The notes beneath the pieces were generated by a model. The model was not told the DNA's origin, searched no databases, and worked only from the letters and a program-made list of their open reading frames with translations. From positions 248,001 through 312,000 of the forward strand of contig CP038115.1 of assembly GCA_004519485.1 (NCBI GenBank): a DNA stretch of 64,000 nt, written 5' to 3'. Of this stretch, positions 54,729-64,000 are shown one piece after another. Position 1 is the stretch's first letter. Every line of letters begins with the position of its first letter. Origin of the DNA: Nannochloropsis oceanica (Eukaryota > Sar > Eustigmatophyceae > Eustigmatales > Monodopsidaceae). Both the position numbers and the translations under genes were made by a program.

Positions 54729-55216
54729 GGAGGAGAGAGAGAGAGAGAGCGAGAGAGGGCGAGAGAGAGAGATGTGGTTAGGGATGGACGATGAGGAGTG
54801 AAGGAGGAAAGAATACATTTTGACGAGTAACAATGATTCATCTCTATCTCCGAGTATCCTGCAGAGGGCTGTGTCGTGTCTGGCCCATACGCCTAGCAAG
54901 AAAACCCCAACCTTAGCCGACAACTCAAACTGTATGTAAACACCGATCCAAGAAAGAAAAGGGGCATTAGACATGATTGAATGAGTATCTTAAATGAATA
55001 CGCTTCCTCTTCTCAATGCCAGAGCTGTCTTTCTCTGTTGGAACTTGTTTGAATAAAGCCGACCGTTCCCGATATCTGTGTCTTTGTCTTGTCTTCGCCA
55101 GGCGCTGTTGTTTGTTGCTCTTTTTCTCGAAGCCATATTCACATGCATGCACAAATCCTTTCCTCCCTGCCATCATCCATCCCTTCCTCCCTACCTACCT
55201 ACCTCCGTCGTGGTCT
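54729..55216. other. Intergenic region, convergent 3' ends
   Basis: About 490 bp. It begins with a GAGA/GCGAGA microsatellite (54731-54770). No gene is seen. Confidence 0.6.
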
Positions 55217-57367
55217 TCACAACTCCGCCGTTTCCAACCATACTTCCCTACGCCCCAACTCCTCCGTGTCGTCCTCTCTTTCTCTCCCACTTCTCCTCCT
55301 CCTCCTTTCCGCCACCCTCCTCAACAACGTCCACACACCCTCCTCATTCCATTCGTCTTTCTCCATCGCTCTTTCAGCCAATAATCTCCGACCCAAATTT
55401 AAATCAGTGTCCATTTTTAAACACGCACTAATCAGTGTTAATTTCAGCACATCCCTCTGTGCATGCGAGCCTCCAATCAAATGCCACCGACTCGAGGAAG
55501 AGGAAAGCAACTTTACAGTTTGGGAATAATTGCCTTGTACATAATGAATTAAGGCCTCACTTATGTCCAATCCCACTTCAGAGAGAACGTAGCTGTTCGT
55601 GGGTTGCGGGAGGAGGAAGGGCAACCCGGAGGAGGAGGAAGAAGAGAAGTGTCGTGCCTGTCTCTTTTTCCCTCCTTCCCTCCCTCCCTCCCTCTCCTCC
55701 TCCCGAAAGGTCCGTTGAAGCCAGTCAGATAATGTGGGTATTTTCAACACTCGCACAAGCTGTCCTATCCCATAGACAACCTCCCACCATCGAGGCCATT
55801 GCTCTTGTTGTACGTGCTGCTGCCTCAGTTCCCTGAGTTGCTGCTTGAGCTGCTGCTGTTGTTGGGGTAGGCTGGCAGCAGCGTGTCTCTTCATGGATGA
55901 GAGAGAGGCTTTGGCGGCGGGGATGTCAGTGACTGAGAGACACATCATCATGTGGACGTCATTAAAGCTAGTGGTGTGCATGGTCTCGTACCCCCCATCC
56001 CCATACCACGTCCGCAATTCCTCCCATTTCCTCCTCTCCCGCCCTCTCTCCTTGCCTCCCCCCCTCTCTCCCTCCTCCTCTCCCTCGTCCTCCATCAACA
56101 TCATTCTCCACAACAAGCTTGCCGCGTCTGCCAAGGCCAACGGCGTCGCCGGTGCCACTGTCCCTCCCTCCTTCCCCCCCTCCTTCAATAGCACTCCATC
56201 CAACACCTCCCACACAATCCCCTCCTCTCTCCCCAACGCCAACACAGCCCGATGCCAGGCCACGTGGTTAGTGAAAAGGGAAGGAAGGTCTTCCCATTTT
56301 CCCTTGAATTCTTTGTAGATTTTTTCCCCTTCTTCTCTCCTACCTGTCATTTCGTAGGTATGTATCAAGGCATGTAAAGCAGTTACATCTGTAGCGTCTT
56401 CCGACAGGACTTGACGGGCTACAAGGGCGGCACGGTTCAGATCGCCTGTTTCTTCCAAGGCGAAAGCCCACATACTTCGAACCATACGGTAATCATTCTC
56501 CACCTTCGCCTCCTTCTCCTTCTCCTCCTTCTCCTTTTGGGGCTCCGAACGTTTCTCGTCCTCCAATGCTTCCTCCCTCCCATTCACCCTTTCCTCCCCC
56601 AAGTCCCATCGACTCAACACCCTGGCCAAGCTCCTCTTCATTCCCTCGCTATCCCCTAAAATAATGTACGCGTCATGGACACTCCTTACCGCCAACAATT
56701 CCCGAGGGTTCATTGCTAAGACCTCTTCCCAATACATGGCGGCAAGTGCGAAATCAGGAGTGGGCGGGTAATACAGGGCATGAAACGCGAGATAATACCA
56801 ACGTTCACGAGCTGTTGGGCTTGAATACGGGTACTCTTGCTGTTGCTGTTGGTGCTGCTGGTGGCGCAGCTGTTGCTCATGGGAAAGGTGGTGGGAGGGA
56901 GGGAGGTCCATGAAGAAGGCAGCAGCGGCGTGATAGCTTTCTCGGACAAGTGGGCTATTTTTTAGCACACCTGTCGACAACAGAAGGATGGAACCTCGGT
57001 ATATATGTGCCATCAAATATGAGGATGACGAATTGAGGGAGAGAGAGAAAGGGGTGCTGGTGGTGAGCTCCAAGAGGGGTTCAAGCACCTGGCCTCGCAG
57101 CCCCGCATAAGACCGGACAGCTTCATTGAAGAGTGTGATAGCCTCGGGGGGGACAGGTGTGGAAATGGGACCCCAGGCATCGGATGTACGAAGATCAGAT
57201 GGAACCGAGGGAAAGGATTGAGTAGAAGAAGTGGTGCTGCTGGAAGAGGGATAGCCGATGGCGTCACGCGAGGAGGCGAAGGTCAACACGGCCACGATGT
57301 ACACAGACATGAAGAGGCGCAGCGCAGCCAGGGCGGGAAGAAGGCCAAGGTATGGTGGTCTAGCCAT
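55217..57367 (-). CDS. TTC38: TTC38-like tetratricopeptide repeat protein with N-terminal membrane anchor
   Basis: One exon, 716 residues. TPR-like helices resemble TTC38: WYYLAFHALYYPPTPDFALA, MVRSMWAFALEETGDLNRAA, VLSEDATDVTALHALIHTYE then MTGRREEGEKIYKEF, FTNHVAWHRAVLALG and SFNDVHMMMCLSV. The order H-x-x-x-H/Y-E-M, then N-H-x-x-W-H, then N-D-x-H-x-M is that of TTC38, whose role is unclear in any organism. The first 30 residues (ALAALRLFMSVYIVAVLTFA) form a hydrophobic helix absent from human TTC38, suggesting a signal anchor or targeting peptide. Gln/His and Gly-Arg-Glu inserts enlarge the protein. It is divergent from the DUF1995-fibrillin gene, 304 bp away. Confidence 0.75.
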   Translation of the reverse strand: MARPPYLGLLPALAALRLFMSVYIVAVLTFASSRDAIGYPSSSSTTSSTQSFPSVPSDLRTSDAWGPISTPVPPEAITLFNEAVRSYAGLRGQVLEPLLELTTSTPFSLSLNSSSSYLMAHIYRGSILLLSTGVLKNSPLVRESYHAAAAFFMDLPPSHHLSHEQQLRHQQHQQQQQEYPYSSPTARERWYYLAFHALYYPPTPDFALAAMYWEEVLAMNPRELLAVRSVHDAYIILGDSEGMKRSLARVLSRWDLGEERVNGREEALEDEKRSEPQKEKEEKEKEAKVENDYRMVRSMWAFALEETGDLNRAALVARQVLSEDATDVTALHALIHTYEMTGRREEGEKIYKEFKGKWEDLPSLFTNHVAWHRAVLALGREEGIVWEVLDGVLLKEGGKEGGTVAPATPLALADAASLLWRMMLMEDEGEEEGERGGGKERGRERRKWEELRTWYGDGGYETMHTTSFNDVHMMMCLSVTDIPAAKASLSSMKRHAAASLPQQQQQLKQQLRELRQQHVQQEQWPRWWEVVYGIGQLVRVLKIPTLSDWLQRTFREEEREGGREGGKKRQARHFSSSSSSGLPFLLPQPTNSYVLSEVGLDISEALIHYVQGNYSQTVKLLSSSSSRWHLIGGSHAQRDVLKLTLISACLKMDTDLNLGRRLLAERAMEKDEWNEEGVWTLLRRVAERRRRRSGREREDDTEELGRREVWLETAEL

Positions 57368-57671
57368 GAATGTGCGTAGCCTCTGCGGTGTGTAGGGTGG
57401 GTCAGAAAGGTACTGCTGCTTTCTTGCTTAAGGAACGAAGCTTGAAGCAAATCAGCGATTGACGGCAACCAACACACAACTCGCAAGCGTGCCTGCCCAC
57501 GAGGGTTTTAGCTCTACGCTTGTCCTTGATAGTCACGCATGAGTAGGCTGGACGTCCAGGAACGCAAGGTCGATGTTCTTGCATGTATTTGTACTTCCCA
57601 TCTCCTCCCTGACCTCCCTACATCTTCCCCTTTCCTTCGTACAAAACACAGGTGAGGTCCTAGAACAAAAC
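57368..57671. promoter_or_regulatory. Shared 5' region of TTC38-like and DUF1995-fibrillin genes
   Basis: These 304 bp separate two divergent ATGs. No core promoter element is recognised. Confidence 0.35.
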
Positions 57672-59454
57672 ATGCCACTCCCTCGGCGTCGTCTTCTGCA
57701 GGGCCCGCCCAGGACTGCTATCCTCCCCACGCTGCTCTTCGCGGGCTATGCGTTTGTTCTCCTTCTTCAAGCCGTGTCGGCGTTCGTCCTTCCCAACAGC
57801 CGCCACCATCACCATCATCGCCAGCACTATTACCATGTTCAACCGACCAGCACTCGCCTCGCCCTCTCCCAAGCCTTTTCCCTCGGGTTAAGCGCTGATC
57901 AAGTCGAGGAGAAGCTCGAGGAATTGTGGATGACGGACGTACCCAGCTCACTTGATTCTATCATCGATGAGGCACAAGCCTCGTTGGGTGTTGCCTTGGC
58001 GGCGGGGGAGAAACGCTTGCGTGTTGACGTGCGGACGCCCGGGATGGACGAGCAGTTCGAACAGACTGCCATCCGCGAAAAGGTAGGGTCCAGGACACGA
58101 ATAAATTTACTTATTTGTGTCGCTTGGTATCTTATGCATGGCTCCCTTTCTCCCTCCCTCTTCCCTCCGCTCCCCTCCTCAGGCCCTTCTTCTCGGTGTC
58201 ATCGAAGCCTTCTTTCCCCTCTTCGCCGCGCAGCCCACGAAAATTCTCTTCGATTCTGAAGGCGATGCAGCCTTAGCTAGTAAAGCCTACAGCCGCGGTT
58301 TTGACATCCCTGCGACTTGTTCCTTTGCTGGACTCTCCCCACAGTCCATCGCGCCAACCGACGAAATCATTTTTTTAATCGAACCGACCAACCGCCCGGG
58401 CTCCCCCGTGATTAGCGCTATTCAGTCTTTGCTTGACACTAATCCAGATAAGACTTTTATTCTGTTTAACCCTAACCTTGAGCCGTCCGGTGCAGGGCTT
58501 GGAATCCGCGAACGCGATCGCCGGCAGCAATTTCTTGACTCCTTCAAATCTGCGTACATCTACTTGTGTCTCGCCTCGCTCTCGCGCCCCGCGCTGATTC
58601 CTAGGGAATTAGGGACCTTTCATTATCAATTTGAACAGAACAACTATCGCCTTTTGCGGTGTCTCCTGACAGAAGATGGCCCTGGGAGCCTTAACCGTTT
58701 CCTCAAACGCCCAATCTACCCTTCCTCGTCCCTCACCCCTACTGCTACGAATCCGCCCAAGTTTTATCTGGTTAAGGAATGGGCAGGCGTACGACCGGCT
58801 CAGGAAGAGTTGTCAAGAGCAATGCAAGGAGCTGAGGCAGTCTTGGAAGGATTGATTCGAGGACTGAGCGAGGGTGAGGGAGGGAAGGAAGGAGCGGCAC
58901 GGAGCGTAATGAAAATAGAAACAGTCGACGAAGCCAAGCGCGTCCTAGTCGAGGCTTCACAAACTCGAAAGGTCGCCCCTGAACTCGTCGGCGCTGCCAT
59001 ATCTTTCCTGGAGAAAAGTGCGCGAAAAGGGAAAAAGTCCCCTGAAGACGGCGAGAAAGAGGCAGAAGAGCTCTTGAGGAAAATAACAGGTCGCTGGCGC
59101 CTCATTTTCACCACGGGGACCAAAGGCACACAAAACACAATTGGCAAAATTAATTACTTCCCCGTCAAGGCTGTGCAAAGCTTCGGAGTGCCGTTCTCGT
59201 CTTCCCTCCCTCCCTCGTCCCCGAGTGAGTATGCGAATGTTATTTATCTCGGTCCCTGGCCAGTTGTGCAAGTGCTCGGGTCGTTTAATTGCCCGAAATT
59301 TCAAAAATTGGAATTCAAAGTTGATAGTATTAAGCTGGGTCCCGTTGGGTTTGGATCAAAGGGGGATGGATTCTTCACTTTTTTTTATGTGGATGAGGCG
59401 GTGGCTGTTGCGAGGGGGCAGGGAGGGGGCTTGGCTCTATGGTATAAGCAGTAG
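57672..59454 (+). CDS. Plastid DUF1995 plus PAP/fibrillin fusion protein
   Basis: Exons 57672-58082 and 58183-59454 join in phase 0, 560 residues. The leader has a hydrophobic signal peptide (LPTLLFAGYAFVLLLQAVSA) ending AFVLP, an ASAFAP-type plastid signal. Residues about 92-340 fit DUF1995: VPSSLDSIIDEAQASLGVAL, AAGEKRLRVDVRTPG, KILFDSEGDAALA, DEIIFLIEPTN, LRCLLTEDGPGSLNRFL. Residues about 445-560 fit the PAP/fibrillin fold: ITGRWRLIFTTGTKGTQNTI, NVIYLGPWPVVQVLGSFNC and FFTFFYVDEAVAVARGQGG. DUF1995 proteins include the photosystem II assembly factor LPA3, and fibrillins bind plastid lipids. The fusion suggests a thylakoid-linked role, which is inference. Confidence 0.82.
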
Positions 59455-59705
59455 GGAATAAGGAAACGCAGGGAGGAGACGAGGAGGAAGAGGAGCAGAA
59501 TTGTCGTGTTTGTACATTGCACTTATCATTTTAGTGAATAATTTATTCTATTAACCACTCAACCATTAAAGAAAAAGCGTGTAAGTGAGTGAAAAACAGA
59601 AACAGTCATGAAAAAATGGGAGGGGGTTTACAGCGAAACGTTTCCTTGTTTTCTTCGTTTGGTTTAACCTTTTCGTTTCATCGCAATCCCACCCACTTTT
59701 GTCGC

Positions 59706-61875
59706 CTACTCTTCTTTCTTATCCTCTTCCCCCTCCATCGCCCCCCTCTCCATCCCTCCCTCCTCCCCCACCACCTCCACCACCTTCCTTTTCTTCCCCT
59801 TCGCCTTACTCTTGGGGCCCCAAAAAGCCTCGGGGTTGGGCGGATACCGCTTCACCTTCTTCTTCGGGGTCAACAGACTTGGAGGCAGGGAAAAATTAGC
59901 CTGCAGCTTCGGAGGCTTGGATAATATCTTCGCAGCCATGCTATTCTCCTTCTTCCCCCTATCCCCGACGGGGTGTTTCTGCACCCAACACCTAAAAATA
60001 TCCCACATCACCTCGGGAGGGGCATCGGTCTTGAACGCCCGCGGCTCCTTGTGTTGGTTGCTGACGCGGTAACCCGCATTGAGCAAAGCTGCCTTGACAT
60101 CATCGACTCTCGGGCATGTACAGTGTAAAGTTCCCGCCATATCCTGTAAGGTATAGTGCAAAGGCACGTCCACCAACTCCTCCGACACCGCCGTCAACAA
60201 TCCAATCATCCGTTCCGTCGTCGGCAACGGTGCCGATGCAGGCATTGCCCCTTCCTCTCTCCCTTCAGTTTCTCCTTCCCCTTCCTGTTCCTGCTGTTCC
60301 TCTGCGCGATTCAAGGCTTCCATCACCCATTCCATGTCATGCATAGGCGCGGACCAAATCGGGCCTCCTAACCTAAAACCCGCCCCTGTCTCAGGACACA
60401 CGGGCGGACACGTCGGCCCGGTGCTTCCTTGATAATTACCATTGCCCGCACCTCCTGTGAATTTTCCAACCGGTTGAAGGTAGAAGGAACCACACCCAAG
60501 GGATTGGTGGACGTAAGAAGTTTTCAAGGAAGCTTTCTTGACTTCTTGCGGGGAGGTGAAAACACGAACGAACACTCTTAGATAAAAATCGATGCCCACC
60601 GAAAGCAACGGCACGATGTAACGTCTGTAACGATTAGCTTGTGTTTCGAGGGCTTGCAGGACGATGCGGACGGCCATTTCATGCATATACCGGGCTTTGG
60701 TTGGCATGCTTCTATACTTCCCCCAGCACACCTCCGGGTGATTTCCATTCAGTACTGCCAAGTCCTGGAGAAAGAGAAAGGAAACCAGGTAGGTAGGAAT
60801 AAAGGAAAGGAGAGGCGAAGGGAAAGTAAGAAAATATACCAAGAAGATACGTAAGGAGACACTTGGCTACGACACTGACTAACGCCGAAGCCGGCTTTCC
60901 CGCGATCCCTCCGTTTTTCTCCCCCTCTCTTACCGTGCAAGTCACACAAAGCATCCCTCCATTTGCCACCGCCTGGACAGCAGCATCCATAAAGGGGGCT
61001 GCAGATCCATACGGATCGAGGTCAATCACATCGAATTGCTCCTTCCCGGCTAGGTTTGGCCCTTCCATATGCTGATACATAACTGAAAGATAACGGAGGG
61101 AGGGCAGGGGGAGGACATGAAAGAGGTGCGCTTGCTTGGAGTCCTTCCTTTCAGAGACAGATCTGGGGTCAGGATCAGTATTTTTGTGATAGAAAAGGGA
61201 AGGAGGTCGACAAGGGGGGAGGGGTGGTGTCTAGTGGTAATACACACCTAGGTTAGCATTCCCCTGCTGCGGGACCACCCGGGTCGGGTCCACGTTATTA
61301 TATGCCACGTTACGATGCGCTTGCGCCACGGCCGCTTCCTCCAAATCATTTACGATCACCTTCTTCACTCCCGAAACCTCCTTAAAATAGCGGATGGAGC
61401 GTAGCCCCGACGCCGCTAAGGCATCAAGGACCACCAAACCATCTTCCGCCGCTGTCTCGGCCACTTTTTTTGTCCAGTCCACGTCGGCGAGCTGTGCTGT
61501 AATTTGTTCTGGTGTCAAACCTTCACGCTTGAGGCGTTTGGCTTCTTTATCTCGTAGGCGGCGTTCGGCAAAGAGCCGCAGCATCATGATGGATAAGTCG
61601 CGGTTCAGGACTTGGACCTTATTGTAAAACACTTCGTTTTCCTTTGGAAAAAGCATGCTCGCTTGACCCTCCTTGATGAGCACAAAGCCTTTAGGTACCT
61701 CTTTTGTGATGGATTTGGGAGCGGGGTCTGCCATGGTCGAAAAGAAGGCACGCACACGCCACGCGGAAGGGATAAGGAGGAGGAGGCTGGGGCTCCTGGT
61801 AGGGAGGCCGCGACTCGATAGAGAGGGCGCAGACGCGGTGACGATGCGACAAGCAAGGAAACGAGAAACCAACAT
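59706..61875 (-). CDS. TRM1: tRNA (guanine26-N2)-dimethyltransferase Trm1
   Basis: Exons 61875-61248, 61082-60934 and 60764-59706 join in frame, 611 residues. Trm1 makes m2,2G26 using SAM. Motifs: [20 protein letters not shown] with [49 protein letters not shown], the catalytic [28 protein letters not shown], then in exon 3 [47 protein letters not shown] and the C-terminal [20 protein letters not shown]. The first 47 residues ([17 protein letters not shown]) are Arg/Ser/Leu-rich and may be an organelle presequence. A second ATG in frame (61734) would give a form without it, so dual localisation as in yeast is possible. Confidence 0.93.
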
Positions 61876-62436
61876 GCAAGGAGCGGCCGGATCCGCTGCT
61901 GCTGGCTGTATAGGTTTATGTGGGTTATGTGCACGTGGGCACCGGTGTAAAGCGGTTAGTATCCATTTTGTGTGCGGTGGTTGGTAAGGGAGGCTGGGGA
62001 GGTGGCCCTACCACAGCCCGATCCCAATGGCAAGCATCAGCGGTAGATGAGCAAGTTTTGGAACAAACATGACAACCCGACGCATGCAACTCAACTCTGC
62101 CGATTCATTCGCTGCGGGACGCGGTGCCCGTGTGGTGCCCGGGACGCAAAGTAAACAAGCGGTTTGTTTTTGGGGCTTGCGGCCCATCTTGGCTCTCTTC
62201 GCTGCTTGACCAATGTGGGCGGCTGCCTTCGGTGGCGTTGTACCTCGCCATCTACTCTGTGTCACCATTTTTTTAATTGTTCGTATCACTGCCCTGCCAA
62301 TCTCATTTTCCATCCCCCATATTACTCCTCCTCCCTCGCTTCATATTTCTTATCTTCACCTCTCAATATGTGTGGTGTCTCATCCTTTCCTTGTTTCTCC
62401 CTCTATATGTTTCAATATTCACACCCTGTTTTCGTC
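61876..62436. other. Region between Trm1 5' end and dehydrogenase 3' end
   Basis: About 560 bp with no supported gene. It should contain the Trm1 promoter and the 3' UTR of the dehydrogenase. Confidence 0.5.
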
Positions 62437-63555
62437 TTATTTCCCCCCATCTTCCCCCTCCTTTTTCTCTCTCGCCACTGCAAAAGGCGAGAACGCCTGC
62501 TGCGTCGGCATCACCTCTAACGCGTTCACATTCACATGGGCCGGCAACGTCGTCGTCCAGTACACCACCTCCGCCATATCCTCCGCACTCAGAGCCTTCA
62601 TTCCTTCATAAACCTTCCTTGCCCGTTCCTCGTCCCCCCCAAATCGGACCAAACTAAACTCCGTCTCGCACATACCCGGCAGGAGGTTGGTAACCCTCAC
62701 GTTCTTCCCCAATAAATCCGCCCGCAGGTTCATGGCAAATTGGTGTATGAATGCTTTGGTTGCTCCATAGACGTTGCCCCCCGGGTAAGGATACCTTGAT
62801 GCTACCGAGCCCATCATCACAACGTGGCCTTTTTTGCGCTCTACCATCCCAGGCAACAACAGATTGGTGGTGGTCAAGACCCCCTTGATGTTCGTCTCGA
62901 CCATCGCATGCCAGTCTTCCAAGTTACATTCATGTGCCATGCCCAACCCAGCAGCAAACCCCGCATTGTTCACCAATACGTCAACCTCTTTGAATGAAAG
63001 AGGGAGAGAAGCTACTGCCTTCTTCATCCCCTCTGTATCCGAGACGTCTGCCGCTATGGTATGCAACCTCCCTTCCTTCCCCTCCATCCTTCCCCCCTCC
63101 CCGCTCTGCTGCTGCTGTTGAGCGTTGTGGAGAGAGCGTAGGGCTTCCAAGCGGTCGGCACGTCGCCCCAAGGCAACAACGCGGGCGCCACTAGCGAGGA
63201 AACGGAGGGCGGTGGCTTGTCCGAATCCGGCGGTGGCACCCTTATGGAGAAAGAGATGGAAAGGAAGAAGGTAGGGTTCAATAAGTGACTGTATTATGAG
63301 GATTAATATACGAGGGGTTCTGGCGAGAAATACAATGAATGGTTGCGTTGAGGCATTGGACAACGGTAGCAATTAAGTGCAAGATAGGAGAGGAGGGAAA
63401 GGAGGGAGGGAGGGACAATTAAGCAGTTTATTCTAGTCAGTGCTTCTTCTTCCCTTCCTCCTTCGCTCCCTCGCTCCCTTCCTTGCTTCCACGACACCCA
63501 CCGTGATGAAGACGCAGAGCTTCTTGGGGTCCAAATGCTGGTATTTACTCGCCAT
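62437..63555 (-). CDS. Short-chain dehydrogenase of the YdfG (3-hydroxy acid / serine dehydrogenase) type
   Basis: Exons 63555-63502 and 63240-62437 join in phase 0, 285 residues. The Rossmann motif TGATAGFG spans the junction (exon 1 ends CVFIT, exon 2 begins GATAGFGQATALRFL). Then come RVVALGRRADRLEAL (NADP-type Arg pair), DVLVNNAGFAAGLGMAHECN, the catalytic Ser-Tyr-Lys in MGSVASRYPYPGGNVYGATK, and NVRVTNLLPGMCETEFSLVR, TTTLPAHVNVNALEVMP. The last phrases are those of YdfG-like enzymes, which oxidise L-allo-threonine, serine and 3-hydroxy acids with NADP. A Gln/Gly/Glu insert (QQQQQSGEGGRMEGKEGR) lies after the first alpha-beta units. The 18-residue first exon is supported by the reading frame and the completed Rossmann motif. 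Confidence 0.9.
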
Positions 63556-64000
63556 TATTGCTTTGCGTTCGAGTAGGGAGGGAGGGAGGTAGGTAGGGAC
63601 GGCTGGGCCGTCTGGTAGTGTAGACCTGTGGCTTGGGGGGAGGGGAAGGGGTAGAGAGAGAGGGGGAGAGAGAGTGAGGCATCCAAAAGATATGCGAAGT
63701 AGATTTCGATAAGTGGGCATATGTGCCTTCCTGTCATTTTTATATGAACGCGCATTTCTGCATTTCTTCCTTCTTTTATCTTCTCTCTTCTGTCCTCTTC
63801 TGTCTACTTTCTTCTTTCCTTTGGGCGTCGTTCTTTCGTCGGGATTCCCGTCACAGTCCTTGGCTCCTCTTCTCTCTTCCTTCACTGTTTTACAGTCGTG
63901 AAAAAGACGCAGATTTTAAATCAAACGTGGCGCCTCTAAATTTATGGAAGGACGGGCAATAAAACACACCCCATCTCCCTTTCCGCCGCGCGAATTCGCA
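63556..64000. other. Region upstream of the dehydrogenase
   Basis: About 445 bp to the window edge, with GGGA repeats near 63570-63590 and a GAGA stretch near 63652-63676. It should include the dehydrogenase promoter. I see no gene. Confidence 0.45.

Noticed and set aside
1-64000. CRISPR arrays, bacterial operons, retroelement or virus-like elements
   Set aside because: No spaced direct repeats, no Shine-Dalgarno-led operons, and no reverse transcriptase, integrase, capsid or LTR pair could be seen.

Overview
This is nuclear DNA of a eukaryotic alga. The genes have short GT-AG introns. Two proteins (GrpE and a DUF1995/fibrillin protein) begin with the bipartite plastid leader of red-plastid algae: a signal peptide followed by an ASAFAP-like Ala-Phe junction. 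A bHLH-PAS regulator resembles those of diatoms. Coding sequence is full of Ser, Gln and Gly-Gly-Arg-Glu runs that come from GGGA/CCCT repeats. A stramenopile fits best, probably a eustigmatophyte of the Nannochloropsis/Microchloropsis type; the genus is my inference.

I count 23 protein-coding loci. From left to right: AAR2 splicing factor (cut by the window edge), a degenerate Lon-protease-like protein, and a PAS-domain protein at 0-7 kb. A gene-poor, repeat-rich stretch fills 7.0-12.4 kb. It holds four decayed copies of the PAS gene's own 5' end, a polypurine minisatellite, a 368-bp foldback/MITE-like element with TA flanks, and a nearly perfect 380-bp inverted duplication. A Slo/BK-type potassium channel with ten exons follows (12.5-17.4 kb), then a single-pass membrane protein, PUS3, NELF-A, a TAF1C/Rrn6-like protein, NDUFAF5, a large disordered polyQ protein, plastid GrpE and PUS1 (18-37 kb). 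Next are a bHLH-PAS regulator, a PSTALRE cyclin-dependent kinase and the KEOPS subunit Cgi121 (38-46 kb). The last part carries ETF-beta, a Sec14-like protein, the 2-oxoglutarate dehydrogenase E2 subunit (DLST), a CRT-like transporter, a TTC38-like protein, a DUF1995-fibrillin fusion, Trm1 and a YdfG-type short-chain dehydrogenase (46-63.6 kb).

Sixteen of the 23 genes form eight divergent head-to-head pairs. Four genes modify tRNA (PUS3, PUS1, Cgi121, Trm1), three act in mitochondrial energy metabolism (NDUFAF5, ETF-beta, DLST), and several belong to core transcription or RNA processing (AAR2, NELF-A, TAF1C-like).

The points most worth a second look are the protein with two tandem, catalytically dead Lon protease domains; NELF-A in an alga; the decayed half-copies of one CDK exon in both flanking introns; the duplicated promoter/start region of the PAS gene; and the two palindromic elements at 10-12 kb. 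Exon boundaries were read by eye from frame, splice-site consensus and family alignment remembered from known proteins; no searches were run.
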